From Candidatus Kuenenia stuttgartensis (GTDB taxonomy: Bacteria; Planctomycetota; UBA11346), in assembly GCA_945876185.1 (NCBI GenBank), contig CAMCMZ010000006.1:1-64000 (forward strand): DNA of 64,000 bases, given 5' to 3'. Position 1 is the stretch's first letter, and each line of letters starts with the position of its first letter. Shown here piece by piece: positions 1 to 10,073 of the stretch. The notes under the pieces were generated by a model. The model did not search any database, was not told the origin of the DNA, and saw only the letters and a program-made list of their open reading frames with translations. The translations under genes and the position numbers were made by a program.

Positions 1-44
1 GAGGAAGGCAGAGAAGCTCTCTGCGCGAGGCGGATGATTGGAAA

Positions 45-71
45 GGGCCATGAGGCCCGAAAAATTTTTTT
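45..71 (+). terminator. Probable intrinsic terminator of a gene left of the window
   Basis: GGGCC-atga-GGCCC forms a short stem at 45-58, followed by an A-run and a seven-T tract ending at 71. On the + strand this fits an intrinsic terminator for a gene entering from the left. On the - strand the stem is followed only by TTTCC, so it is a weaker end for the leftward operon that stops at 130. Confidence 0.5.
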
Positions 72-129
72 GGTCGCCTAAGCAAGCATAATACCCTGGT
101 AAATTACAGGTGTATCACACCGGAACAGC

Positions 130-591
130 TTAACTCAATGCCATTGGGGTCGAGGCCACTACCAATTCTACCCGGCCGCTGACCGGCATGGCCGGCAGTG
201 CCACGGCTGGACCATCCTTCGCCACGGAAAGGTGCAGAGTATCAGCCCGACCACTGAGGGAGGCGATGGGAGAGATCGCATCCCCAGATGATGCCGGGGG
301 AATCAACGGCAGCACCAAAGGCCGCGGTAAACCCGTCACGACGGACGGCAACGAGGTGCCTGCTTCCGCATGATTATGGTCTAGGGTGTGGTCCTGGCGC
401 GGCTCAGTGGTGGGCGGTGTCGACGTGGGCGCAACCGAAACTTGGCTTTTCTCGGATTTCGGCGCAACGGACATGGGCGGAACGGATCGGTTGCCTGGGG
501 ACGAGGCTTCAGGCGCGCGCGCAAACCAGACAATCCCAGCGGCCACGAAGGCGGCTGCGCCGAACAATGCCAGACCTTGGTTGGCGTTCAC
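130..591 (-). CDS. Membrane-anchored hypothetical protein, second gene of the HEAT operon
   Basis: This encodes 153 residues with no family I recognise. Residues about 5-25 form one hydrophobic segment (ALFGAAAFVAAGIVWF), consistent with a membrane anchor or uncleaved signal. The rest is low-complexity sequence rich in Pro, Ser and Val, probably periplasmic. The start is GTG, placed so that its GTGA overlaps the stop codon of the upstream HEAT-repeat gene. Translation is therefore probably coupled and the two proteins probably work together. The architecture of anchor plus Pro/Thr/Ser-rich stalk also appears in the first gene, suggesting a pair of envelope proteins. No catalytic motif is visible. 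Confidence 0.6.
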   Translation of the reverse strand: MNANQGLALFGAAAFVAAGIVWFARAPEASSPGNRSVPPMSVAPKSEKSQVSVAPTSTPPTTEPRQDHTLDHNHAEAGTSLPSVVTGLPRPLVLPLIPPASSGDAISPIASLSGRADTLHLSVAKDGPAVALPAMPVSGRVELVVASTPMALS

Positions 592-1604
592 AGTTCCGTC
601 TCCTTGGTCGCAGGTTTGGCAGATTCGCTGGGGCCACGGTCGATCGCCGCCAGCGCGCTCTTCGCTGCTCCGGCGACCAGGAGATTCTTGTCCTTCGTGG
701 CGGCCTCAATGGCGGCGCGGGATTCGCGATCACCCAATTTTCCCAAGGCGATGATGGCAGCAGTCCGCACGATAGGGTCAGGGTTGGTGAGGAACATCCG
801 CATCCGGGGAATTGACGCCACCTGACGGGTTTCACCCGCGATACGCAAGGCCAGGTCGCGCATCGCCGGCACGGCGGGATCGCTGGCGTCATCGCTGGCG
901 AGCAACCGCGCGGCCTCAGCCAGACCAGCCGTGTCCCCACCACGCACGAGTGCCAGCAAGGCTTCACGGCGAACCTCCACATCGCGATCGATCAGCAAGG
1001 CATTGAGGCGCGGTTGCAAGGCAACTGCTTTTTCCTTGGCATTCTGCTTGCACGCATCCAGCCAGACCAGACCGAGATGCTGCGCGGCGAAGGAACGGAA
1101 GCGCGGCCGTTCGCCAGCTTGCACCAACACCGCTGAGCAATCGTCCGCCAAGTCGGCAACCTGATTTGCCTGCAAATGGTTCGCGGCCTCGTTGCGGATG
1201 GTGTCTTCATCGGAGGCATCGCGCAGGATGCGGCGAAGCAGCAGGATGTCCGAGGGCGTCAAGGCGGTCACCGTACCATCGACCAGCGGCTTCAACCGGT
1301 GTTCATCTGTCTGCGTGCGGTCCGCGACAATCCGCAGCGCAGGAGACACCGGCGTGGTGATTTCGGGCAACGGTGCTGCCACGGTGGGCTGTGGCATTGC
1401 CGGAGGCACAGCGGTTGAAGTCGGCGTGACTGCCGTCGGTGATGAAGGGTGCAGCGGCTTGGTCACCGGCGTGGCGTGCTGCATGGGTCGGCCGATTCCA
1501 GTCAGAACGACGAGCAATGTACCAAGGCCAAGGACGGCCACTGCGAGCGCCCATGGCGACACCTTGGCGGAGCGACTGGCCTGGGATGCAGGGTAGGAGT
1601 TCAT
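588..1604 (-). CDS. Membrane-anchored HEAT-repeat protein
   Basis: This encodes 338 residues. One transmembrane helix (about 17-37) is followed by a Pro/Thr/Ala-rich linker (about 40-90). A helical-repeat domain runs from about residue 105 to 325, with helix pairs of HEAT/PBS-lyase type, for example DRDVEVRREALLALVRGG and PDPIVRTAAIIALGKLGD. HEAT repeats are protein-binding scaffolds, so a role in protein interaction at the envelope is inferred; no enzymatic motif is seen. It is the first gene of a two-gene leftward operon and its stop overlaps the GTG of the next gene. Its start lies about 75 bp from the end of the IS66 tnpC gene, so the insertion sequence may have replaced or altered its promoter. 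Confidence 0.7.
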   Translation of the reverse strand: MNSYPASQASRSAKVSPWALAVAVLGLGTLLVVLTGIGRPMQHATPVTKPLHPSSPTAVTPTSTAVPPAMPQPTVAAPLPEITTPVSPALRIVADRTQTDEHRLKPLVDGTVTALTPSDILLLRRILRDASDEDTIRNEAANHLQANQVADLADDCSAVLVQAGERPRFRSFAAQHLGLVWLDACKQNAKEKAVALQPRLNALLIDRDVEVRREALLALVRGGDTAGLAEAARLLASDDASDPAVPAMRDLALRIAGETRQVASIPRMRMFLTNPDPIVRTAAIIALGKLGDRESRAAIEAATKDKNLLVAGAAKSALAAIDRGPSESAKPATKETEL

Positions 1605-1680
1605 CGGGCGGCACTCTGCCCAACTCGGACCGATGTCCAGCGGCAGGCGGGAATGTTGGCGATTCCCCAGGGAATCGCGT

Positions 1681-3453
1681 TCATCCAGCTTTTTCAGACG
1701 CCTGCTTCTGTGATGCCCAGGCCGCCGGACGCAGGTTGATGTAGTCCCTTCGTCCCGAGTTTAACTCGGCAAAGACGTCGGTCAGGTAGGTGAAGGGATC
1801 CAGGCCGACCAGGCGGCAACTCTGACAAATCGTGACGTGCGTCGCGGTCCAGGTGCCGCCACGGGCGGAGCCGGCGAACAGCCAGTTGCGTCTGCCGATC
1901 CCGACTCCGCGCCAACACCGCTCCAGCGCGTTGTTGTCAATGGCCACCCGACCATCGCGGGTAAATTCGCGCAATTGCTTGTAGATTTTCAAGGTGTAGT
2001 TGGCGCTGATCCAGGTCGCGCTGCTCGGAAGTTCGGTCACGAGCCAGCCCAGCAGCAGAGTTTCGAGTTTGTCCATGATGGGTACCGAGGTCGCTTTCCG
2101 GGCGGCGAGGATCTCGTCCGGGGGACGATCGCGGACTCGTTCCTCGACCGCATACAGTGCGGCGAAGTGGTCCAGGGCGCGACAGGCGATCGTTTCGCCC
2201 ATTTTCTTCGCGGCGTCGAACTTCCGCCGGGCATGACCCAGGCAGCCCGCCGGCGTGCGTTGACCCGAGGTGAAAAGACCCTTGTGGCCGCTGTAGGCAT
2301 CGCCGAGCACCGTGCCGGTGTAGTTCTTGAGGAAGGCCTCGGGCCACTGGCCTTCACGAGTAGCGCGGTATTCGCAGAAGAATTCCTCGTTGGCCAAGTA
2401 GCCCCAGAGACGTCCTTGATGGCACTTGCCCAGGCCTGGTACCAGCACCGGCAGGTAGGTGTCGTCGAGGCCAAGCACCGGCTGTTCGCGAACGCTCACC
2501 CCGATCGCCTGTTGGATTGGGGACAATGCCACGGCGGAGTGGGCGACCCAGTTCATCAGCGTGGCGCGAGTGAGGACGACACCCAGGTTTTCCAGGCGGT
2601 TCTCCTGGCGGTAGAGCGGTAGGTAGGAGTCGTACTTCTCGACCACCACTTGGGCTACCAACCGGTCGGTGGGCAGACCGTTGGGAACGATGGCAGGCTT
2701 GGGTGGAGCGACGATACGCAGACCATCGCCGAAGGGTCGTCCGTAAACCGGTCGGGAGATTTTCACCCGCTCAAAGTGGGCCTGCACGAAATCTAACCGC
2801 CAGGAGATCGCCATGGAAATTAACGACAACTGCTGACCATCCAGACCGATCCGTTCCGACAGCGGTACATCGAGGATTTCCTCTTGCAACGCCAGCCATT
2901 CCGGCAGATGCATGCGCCCGCCGGGCTTGCGACGCGGCGGTTTCGCAGGAGGCGGAACTGCGGCCCCAGCAACCGCAGGTGTCGTAGTGTCGGCAGCAGC
3001 CCCCGCCTTTTCAGGCGCAGCATCGACGGGTGCTGGACCATCACCCGTCGTGGTGGTTGCAGCCGGATCGTCAGCGGCGGGGTCATCGTCCGCCTGGTCA
3101 TCCGGCGTCCCGAGGAGATCTTTAACCACCGCCGGATCAGCATGATGCCCTTCGTTGTTTGAACCGTAGAGCTTTCGTGCCAGGGTCTTGATCTGCCGCA
3201 GCATCGCAGCCATCCGGCAATGCGCCTGATCGCGCGCAGCCGTCAGCGTCGCATTCGCTGCCGTCAGCATGGAATTTACTGAGGTCAGACCATCGATCTT
3301 CGTTTCCAGTTCCTGGATCCGGGTCGTCAGGTGGACAACGGTGGTTTGGGCCTCCAGCAATTCTGCTTCAATTCCCGTGTGGGCCATTACCAACCCATAC
3401 ATAGGTAAATACGGACCGCAATAACAAACGCCGATGCGGAGTGGTGGTTTCAT
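1681..3453 (-). CDS. tnpC: IS66-family transposase TnpC
   Basis: This is a 590-residue DDE transposase. The N-terminus carries a leucine-rich coiled coil (about 25-75) and the LARKLYGSNNEG motif of the IS66 zinc-finger/helix-turn-helix region. An acidic, Ala/Pro-rich linker (about 105-170) follows. The catalytic core includes LGLDDTYLPVLVPG (first Asp), VLGDAYSGHKG (second Asp) and the C-terminal IDNNALERCWRGVGIGRRNW signature containing the catalytic Glu, then LFAGS. The start at 3453 is supported by an ATGA overlap with the tnpB stop; a later Met at 3387 also exists. The frame is intact over the full family length, so the element may still be active if its ends are complete. Confidence 0.93.
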   Translation of the reverse strand: MKPPLRIGVCYCGPYLPMYGLVMAHTGIEAELLEAQTTVVHLTTRIQELETKIDGLTSVNSMLTAANATLTAARDQAHCRMAAMLRQIKTLARKLYGSNNEGHHADPAVVKDLLGTPDDQADDDPAADDPAATTTTGDGPAPVDAAPEKAGAAADTTTPAVAGAAVPPPAKPPRRKPGGRMHLPEWLALQEEILDVPLSERIGLDGQQLSLISMAISWRLDFVQAHFERVKISRPVYGRPFGDGLRIVAPPKPAIVPNGLPTDRLVAQVVVEKYDSYLPLYRQENRLENLGVVLTRATLMNWVAHSAVALSPIQQAIGVSVREQPVLGLDDTYLPVLVPGLGKCHQGRLWGYLANEEFFCEYRATREGQWPEAFLKNYTGTVLGDAYSGHKGLFTSGQRTPAGCLGHARRKFDAAKKMGETIACRALDHFAALYAVEERVRDRPPDEILAARKATSVPIMDKLETLLLGWLVTELPSSATWISANYTLKIYKQLREFTRDGRVAIDNNALERCWRGVGIGRRNWLFAGSARGGTWTATHVTICQSCRLVGLDPFTYLTDVFAELNSGRRDYINLRPAAWASQKQASEKAG

Positions 3454-3872
3454 GCCGGCGACGCGATGGTCACCACTGCCCCTGGGGCCAGCGGCGGTGT
3501 CGACTCCGTTATGCCGGGACGCTGATAATGAAGATGGTAGGTGGCGTGGTGGACGTTGATGCCCTCCAACAGGAGGTGGATCTCCGCCGGCGACAGGATC
3601 ACGCTCCCCGCACGATCCGGTGACACCGTGTCGGCCGGGAGGGCATAGGTGCCACGCTCCAGACGCTTGGCGCAGATCCAGAAGCCAGATTTATCCCAAG
3701 CCAACAATTTTACGCGGTTGTGGCGTCGGCCGACGAACAGGAAGATATCGCCGGCATAGGGATCCATGCCCAGGAAGTACTGCACGATGGTCGCGAGCGA
3801 CCCGGCGCCCTTGCGAATGTCGATCGGTGCCCGCGCCAGGAAGATCCGGCGATTGCCAGAGAAGTTCAGCAC
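3450..3872 (-). CDS. tnpB: IS66 accessory protein TnpB
   Basis: This encodes 140 residues with the hallmark IS66 Orf2 pattern: APIDIRKGAGSLATIVQ near the N-terminus, then DIFLFVGRRHNRVKLLAWDKSGFWICAKRLERG. The family is required with TnpA and TnpC for IS66 transposition; its biochemical role is not established. The C-terminal extension after about residue 115 is variable in the family. The start is GTG, overlapping the stop of tnpA, and the stop overlaps the start of tnpC by ATGA, so all three genes are probably translationally coupled. Confidence 0.92.
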   Translation of the reverse strand: MLNFSGNRRIFLARAPIDIRKGAGSLATIVQYFLGMDPYAGDIFLFVGRRHNRVKLLAWDKSGFWICAKRLERGTYALPADTVSPDRAGSVILSPAEIHLLLEGINVHHATYHLHYQRPGITESTPPLAPGAVVTIASPA

Positions 3873-4306
3873 GGCACCGCTACCCGGACGAGCGCATCGA
3901 CCACCGCGACCAATCGGGCCAGCGGCGTATCCGCGTGCATCACCAAGCGGATGCCATTGGGCAGGCTGATCTCGATCGAACTCGGTGCCCCAACAGGGGA
4001 CGTTCCGATGGACTTCGCGACGATTGCCGACGCGGGGTTGCCGTTGTCAGCCTCGACCCTGATAAAGGAGGGATCCGCCATCGGGGTGCATTGACGCGCC
4101 GCCTCCCGATCTGCCTTGCGCACCCGACGCTGCCAGAAACTCAGCCGCTTGCCATCGACTCCATGCGCTTGGCCAAAGGCCTTGGCCGACAACCCGCTGG
4201 CTTTCCAGGCCTGGACCAGCACGCGACCCTGTTCGATCGTGCGGCGTGGTTTTCGAAGATGTTTCGGGGAAATTGCGGTATCGGGGTTGGGCATTGGGGT
4301 CTCCAT
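3866..4306 (-). CDS. tnpA: IS66 accessory protein TnpA
   Basis: This encodes 146 residues. Residues about 20-65 form a helix-turn-helix DNA-binding domain of the IS66 Orf1/TnpA type (IEQGRVLVQAWKASGLSAKA, then HGVDGKRLSFWQRRVRK). The C-terminal part, containing SIEISLPNGIRLVMHADTPL, is the conserved segment that in this family precedes the Leu/Val-rich end. It is the first gene of the IS and lies just inside the right terminus. Met codons at residues 1 and 4 are both possible starts. Confidence 0.88.
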   Translation of the reverse strand: METPMPNPDTAISPKHLRKPRRTIEQGRVLVQAWKASGLSAKAFGQAHGVDGKRLSFWQRRVRKADREAARQCTPMADPSFIRVEADNGNPASAIVAKSIGTSPVGAPSSIEISLPNGIRLVMHADTPLARLVAVVDALVRVAVPC

Positions 4307-4343
4307 CCCCGCAAGCTACCGGCCCGGAATCTAGGTTTCTAGT

Positions 4344-4363
4344 CGGACTGCTTTGACGCTTAC
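4344..4363 (-). repeat. Right terminal repeat of the IS66 element
   Basis: Read inwards on the - strand the terminus begins GTAAGCGTCAAAGCAGTCCG, matching the GTAAGCG start common in IS66 elements. The base immediately outside (4364) begins a thiC-like remnant, so the boundary is sharp. No partner copy was found at the left side. Confidence 0.65.
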
Positions 4364-4405
4364 GGTGATCACGCCCTGCTTGACGTCTTCGTGGTTCGGG
4401 AGGAC
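4364..4405 (-). pseudogene. Short thiC remnant abutting the IS66 right end
   Basis: Fourteen codons on the - strand read [14 protein letters not shown], the strongly conserved ThiC segment that in the intact thiC here reads [14 protein letters not shown]. By eye, 36 of 42 bases match 8323-8364, including a 21-base identical run. The differences show it is not a fresh copy of the resident gene. The reading frame is cut exactly at the IS terminus. Confidence 0.7.
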
Positions 4406-4413
4406 CCCGCTGA

Positions 4414-4590
4414 GATCCCGCGCCGCCTGCGGATCTCTACGACTGCTACTACAACTGGCGCTTCATTCTCGGGAACCTCTGGCGCTGGCTGATCCGCGGT
4501 CGGTTCCGCCGATTCTTCAGTCTGATCGCGGTGTACGGCGCGTATTTTTCCTTCGTGCGCAAGGCGGCGCGACCACCGAAGGGCCACTGA
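4414..4590 (+). pseudogene. 3' fragment of an unrecognised gene
   Basis: A stop-free run of 58 codons with no start codon ends at a stop at 4588-4590. The product is strikingly protein-like: ADLYDCYYNWRFILGNLWRW followed by an Arg/Phe-rich amphipathic stretch and the end SFVRKAARPPKGH. This looks like the C-terminus of a real enzyme; a resemblance to some radical SAM/B12 protein tails is only a guess. It was probably beheaded by the same event that left the IS and the thiC scrap beside it. Confidence 0.45.
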
Positions 4591-4684
4591 TCCAACAGCC
4601 TGAGGTCCACACCAGTCTGAGAAATCGTTTGGACGCATTGACGTGGACCTGATAGCGACGTAACCACCCGACCTGAGGTCGACC

Positions 4685-5353
4685 ATGATCAAAGCCCTGG
4701 CCCTGCTCCTCCTCGGTTCCGCTGCCTGGCCCTATGGATTCGGCGCGGAGTTCGTCCTTCTCGACAAGAGCAAGGTCACGGCTGAAAAGCTGACCCTGGC
4801 CAAAGAACTGCCGAGCGTGTTCATCTCGGCCACGACGGGCAGTGAGACCAAGACCTACAAGCATTCCGAGATCGACGTGGCCACGTTGCCGCAGGACCTG
4901 CTCGACGAGTTCGAGAAGTTCCGCAAAGAGCAGCTCGCCAAGCGCATCGTGCTGGTGGACGACCGTTGGATGTCGCGCGATGCGGTGCTCCTGAAACGCG
5001 ACGCCAAATACGGCTACAAAAAGGCCCTGCCCAAGGCCGGTGATTCAGTGATCGAATTCGTCAACGAGACCAAGGACACCGTGACCATCGGCATCCGCTC
5101 CGGCGACAAGGGCTATGAGATGCACATCGAGGCCGGCAAAAAGAAGGCCTACCAGATACCGGACGGCAAGGTGCACTACCTCATGGCCCAGGAATCAAAG
5201 GACGGGAAGTCCCTCATCGTCCAGAAGACCAAGCCCGAAATCCTGAAGAACGTGCGCCTGACCGTGACCGTTTTCGATTCGGACAAGCCGACCGACAACG
5301 AGTTGGGCTCCATCCCGATTCCGGCGGAATATCAGGTCACCAGCGGGAAGTGA
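4685..5353 (+). CDS. Secreted hypothetical protein
   Basis: This encodes 222 residues with no family recognised. An N-terminal signal peptide (MIKALALLLLGSAAWPYGFG, cleavage near residue 20) directs it to the envelope. The mature part begins with a short SH3-like or SLA1-like strand pattern (EFVLLDKSKVTAEKL), then a charged helix (about 75-90, DLLDEFEKFRKEQLAKR). From about residue 120 a beta-rich domain with alternating strands contains VIEFVNETKDTVTIGIRSGD. A GAGG Shine-Dalgarno precedes the ATG. It converges on the Kelch/MBG gene with only 15 bp between stops, and no obvious operon partner exists. Confidence 0.65.
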   Translation: MIKALALLLLGSAAWPYGFGAEFVLLDKSKVTAEKLTLAKELPSVFISATTGSETKTYKHSEIDVATLPQDLLDEFEKFRKEQLAKRIVLVDDRWMSRDAVLLKRDAKYGYKKALPKAGDSVIEFVNETKDTVTIGIRSGDKGYEMHIEAGKKKAYQIPDGKVHYLMAQESKDGKSLIVQKTKPEILKNVRLTVTVFDSDKPTDNELGSIPIPAEYQVTSGK

Positions 5354-5368
5354 CGAAACGATCTCGCG

Positions 5369-7753
5369 TCAGGCGCGCTTGGGCCCGGTCCGCGACCCCA
5401 GCGCCAGAACCAGCGCGATGATCGCAAGGCCGAAACCACCACCGAGGCCGCAATCCTTGCCGCCGCCTCCGGGTTGGGCCGGTTCGGCGGTGATCGTCAG
5501 CACGCCGTCATAGGTGATGATCCGGTAGTTAGGACTCGTCGCGCCGCTGACGCGGATCGGATAGGAACCCGGAAGACTCGCGGCGGTAGCGGTGGTGCTG
5601 AACATTGCTGGCGTGGCCAAGTTGGTGACGCCATCGCCGTTGACCCAACCGGAATAGAACCCCGTGAACGCGGGAAGCTGATCACCGGCCGCCATGGTCA
5701 GCACTGGACCGGTGATGGTCAGGGTCGCCGGAGTGACCACCAGCGCCTGGGTGACCGGGGGTGCGGCGAAATGATTCGCGTCCGCATCCTGGTTCGCCGT
5801 GATCAGGGTCGTGCCTGCACCAGCGATCGTCACCGTCGCGCCGCTGAGCGTCGCCACCGCTGGATCGCTGCTGGTGAACACCACCGGATTGACCGAACCG
5901 CCACCGACCACGCCGGCGATGAGGAACGGCGCATCTCCATAGCGATGGCTGCGCAGGCTGGTGAATCCGCTGATCGCTTGCGTCGCAGTGGTGATGGTGA
6001 GAGATCCGTTACCGACCGTCACGGTGTAATTGCGTAGGCGGTGATCGGCATCGATGAGCGACGGCCGGATCGCCTCGGGTGCGCCTGGACCGTAGATGCC
6101 CACCGGCGTCCACGGCACCGCACTGCTGCCAAAGGTCGCGGTGATCGCATCGCCTGCGAGCACCCCCGACAACGTTCCCGTGAACGCCGGATTGGCCGCA
6201 CCGAAGACGCGGCTGGCAGCGTCGGCCTGCACCGTCAATGACGCGGGGTCGACCACCAGGGTGCGCGCGACAGGCGCTGCTGCGAGGTAGTCGCCCTGCC
6301 CAGCCTGGGTCGCGGTGATGATGGCGCTGCCTACTCCGGCGATCACCACCGCAGATCCCGTGATCACCGCCACCGCCGGGTCGCTGCTGCTGAACACCAC
6401 CGGCCGGCCCGAAGCTCCGCCGGTCACCTGCATGAGACCGATCAGGCCATCACCGTAGCGGTGCGGAGCGAAAGCGTCGAAGCCGACGATGGTCTGGGCG
6501 ATGCTCCGCGGATCGTAGAGTTCGCAGGTTCCCGTCGCCGTCTGGTCATCGGCCGAGCCGCCCACAACCAGGACACGACCGGTCGGCAGCAGCTCGGCGG
6601 TATGGTACGCACGAGGCGCCTGCATATCGCCGGCCGGGCTCCAGGTACCGGCGGACGGATCATAGAATTCACTCGACGTCAGCAGCTTGCCTGACCCGTC
6701 CCTGCCACCCACGACCAGCACCCGGTCCGTCGGCAGCAGCGTGGCGCTGAAGTCATGCCGCTCGACGGACATGCTGCTGGTGGGGCTCCAGGACTCCGTC
6801 AGCGGATCGTAGATCTCGCACAGTGCGAAGGACAGGTAGCTGCCGCCGATCACCAGCACCTTCCCCGACGTCAGTGCGACGGCGACATGGCCCATCCGCT
6901 GCTGCACCATCGATCCGGTGAAGCTCCATGCATCAAGGTGCGGATCGTACACCTCGCAGGTCCGGCGGCTGATGCCGCCGGCAACCAGGATCTTGCCGGA
7001 CGAAAGCCTGGTCGCGGTGTGGTGCGAGCGAGGGCGCGCCAGGCTGCGCGCCGGCCACCATCGTTCCTCGACCGGATCGTACAACTCGACCGAGGTCAGA
7101 TCGGTGCCGTCCGGATCACGACCGCCGACCATCAGCACCCACCCGTCCTCGAGCCGCACCGTGGTGGGGGAATCGCGCCATACCGCAGGCGCACCGGTGG
7201 CCGTCCACGTCCCATCGGATGGGTGGTACCGCTCCGCCGAAGGTGCCTCTACTGCGGGCCACCAGTTCGACCCGGCGACCAGGACTTCGCCTGATTGCAA
7301 CAAAGTAGCAGTATGCCCAGTCCGCACCTGCAACGCCGATCCGGTGCTCATCCAGGTTCCGGCCTGGGCATCATAAATCTCACAGGCCGTCAACGGAGCC
7401 TGACCATCCCAACCATCCATGATCAGCACCCTGCCATCGGCCAACCGGATGGAGCGAGGATAATAACGCGGGTGGGCCAGGTCCCCAGTCCGAGACCAAT
7501 GGTTCGTACCCGTTGCCGGACCGGCGCGTGGACTCGTCTGCACCCCACTGCTGGAACCTATCACCCGCATCCCGGGTCGCACCGGCGTGGTGGTCCGTGC
7601 AGCGGCAGCCGTTGGAGTGTCTTCCCGCGGTCCAACTTCGGCCGCCGATCCACCGGTCACGCACGCCAACAGGATGACGGTGAGAAACGTGCCCGCCGCT
7701 ACAACAGCAGCATGCCCTCGCCGCCGCCGCCCGGATGATGGCGAAATCTGCAT
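5369..7753 (-). CDS. Secreted Kelch-repeat and MBG-domain protein with C-terminal sorting-like tail
   Basis: This encodes 794 residues. The signal peptide (about 12-40) follows an Arg-rich n-region. Residues about 85-430 hold Kelch-type blades built on variants of R..HTATLL..G.VLVVGG....S.ELYDP..GTW, the galactose-oxidase-like propeller seen in many secreted bacterial proteins. Two Ig-like/MBG segments follow (about 500-600 and 690-770; SLTVQADAASRVFGAANPAF is typical MBG). The C-terminus has a Gly run, then a Cys-Gly-Leu hydrophobic helix and a basic end (SRTGPKRA), the layout of GlyGly-CTERM/MYXO-CTERM-like surface-sorting signals. It is probably an exported surface adhesin or sugar-binding protein. 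No catalytic Cys/Tyr pair of galactose oxidase was identified. Confidence 0.8.
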   Translation of the reverse strand: MQISPSSGRRRRGHAAVVAAGTFLTVILLACVTGGSAAEVGPREDTPTAAAARTTTPVRPGMRVIGSSSGVQTSPRAGPATGTNHWSRTGDLAHPRYYPRSIRLADGRVLIMDGWDGQAPLTACEIYDAQAGTWMSTGSALQVRTGHTATLLQSGEVLVAGSNWWPAVEAPSAERYHPSDGTWTATGAPAVWRDSPTTVRLEDGWVLMVGGRDPDGTDLTSVELYDPVEERWWPARSLARPRSHHTATRLSSGKILVAGGISRRTCEVYDPHLDAWSFTGSMVQQRMGHVAVALTSGKVLVIGGSYLSFALCEIYDPLTESWSPTSSMSVERHDFSATLLPTDRVLVVGGRDGSGKLLTSSEFYDPSAGTWSPAGDMQAPRAYHTAELLPTGRVLVVGGSADDQTATGTCELYDPRSIAQTIVGFDAFAPHRYGDGLIGLMQVTGGASGRPVVFSSSDPAVAVITGSAVVIAGVGSAIITATQAGQGDYLAAAPVARTLVVDPASLTVQADAASRVFGAANPAFTGTLSGVLAGDAITATFGSSAVPWTPVGIYGPGAPEAIRPSLIDADHRLRNYTVTVGNGSLTITTATQAISGFTSLRSHRYGDAPFLIAGVVGGGSVNPVVFTSSDPAVATLSGATVTIAGAGTTLITANQDADANHFAAPPVTQALVVTPATLTITGPVLTMAAGDQLPAFTGFYSGWVNGDGVTNLATPAMFSTTATAASLPGSYPIRVSGATSPNYRIITYDGVLTITAEPAQPGGGGKDCGLGGGFGLAIIALVLALGSRTGPKRA

Positions 7754-7935
7754 TAACAGTGCCCCTCACGCGGCATGGGCGAAACCTCGCTGACCAGGGC
7801 GGGAGCCTTGCCCCAGCACCAGCGGGTCAAGCGGAGGGTGGGCCGGATGGAGCCACTGACGCAGCGCGCTTCCCACTCGGGTTACGAACTTCAAATGGCT
7901 TCATCGCGATCTCAGCACTGAGCAGATCGATTGTT

Positions 7936-9912
<1,977 letters not shown>

Positions 9913-9926
9913 TGTGGTCGACATTG

Positions 9927-9950
9927 TCCGCGACGCGGAGGCGTCGCGGA
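9927..9950 (-). terminator. Perfect GC-rich hairpin between hrpA and thiC
   Basis: TCCGCGACGC, a GGAG loop and GCGTCGCGGA form a perfect 10-bp stem. It lies downstream of the hrpA stop and upstream of the thiC riboswitch on the same strand. No T-tract follows, so it may be a rho-assisted end or mRNA stabiliser rather than a classical terminator. Confidence 0.4.
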
Positions 9951-10073
9951 CGCGTAGCATGGGCGCGCAAACGCGTGGTCTAGCCATTCATGTGGCAAGG
10001 TCCGCCAGCATCAGCGGCCCTCAGGCTTTGCCGTCATCAAGCTTAGCCGTCATCAGGCTTGGCCGCCTCAGGC

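Larger units (their letters stand above)
1681..4363 (-). mobile_element. IS66-family insertion sequence (left end not resolved)
   Basis: Three leftward genes in the canonical IS66 order tnpA-tnpB-tnpC have overlapping ends. The right end is marked by a 20-bp terminus at 4344-4363 that reads GTAAGCG inwards, the usual IS66-type start. I could not find a matching inverted copy between the tnpC stop and the HEAT gene start at 1604, nor a copy of the 8-bp sequence flanking the right end. The left boundary given is simply the tnpC stop. The left end may be degenerate, deleted, or removed by recombination with neighbouring DNA. Confidence 0.85.
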
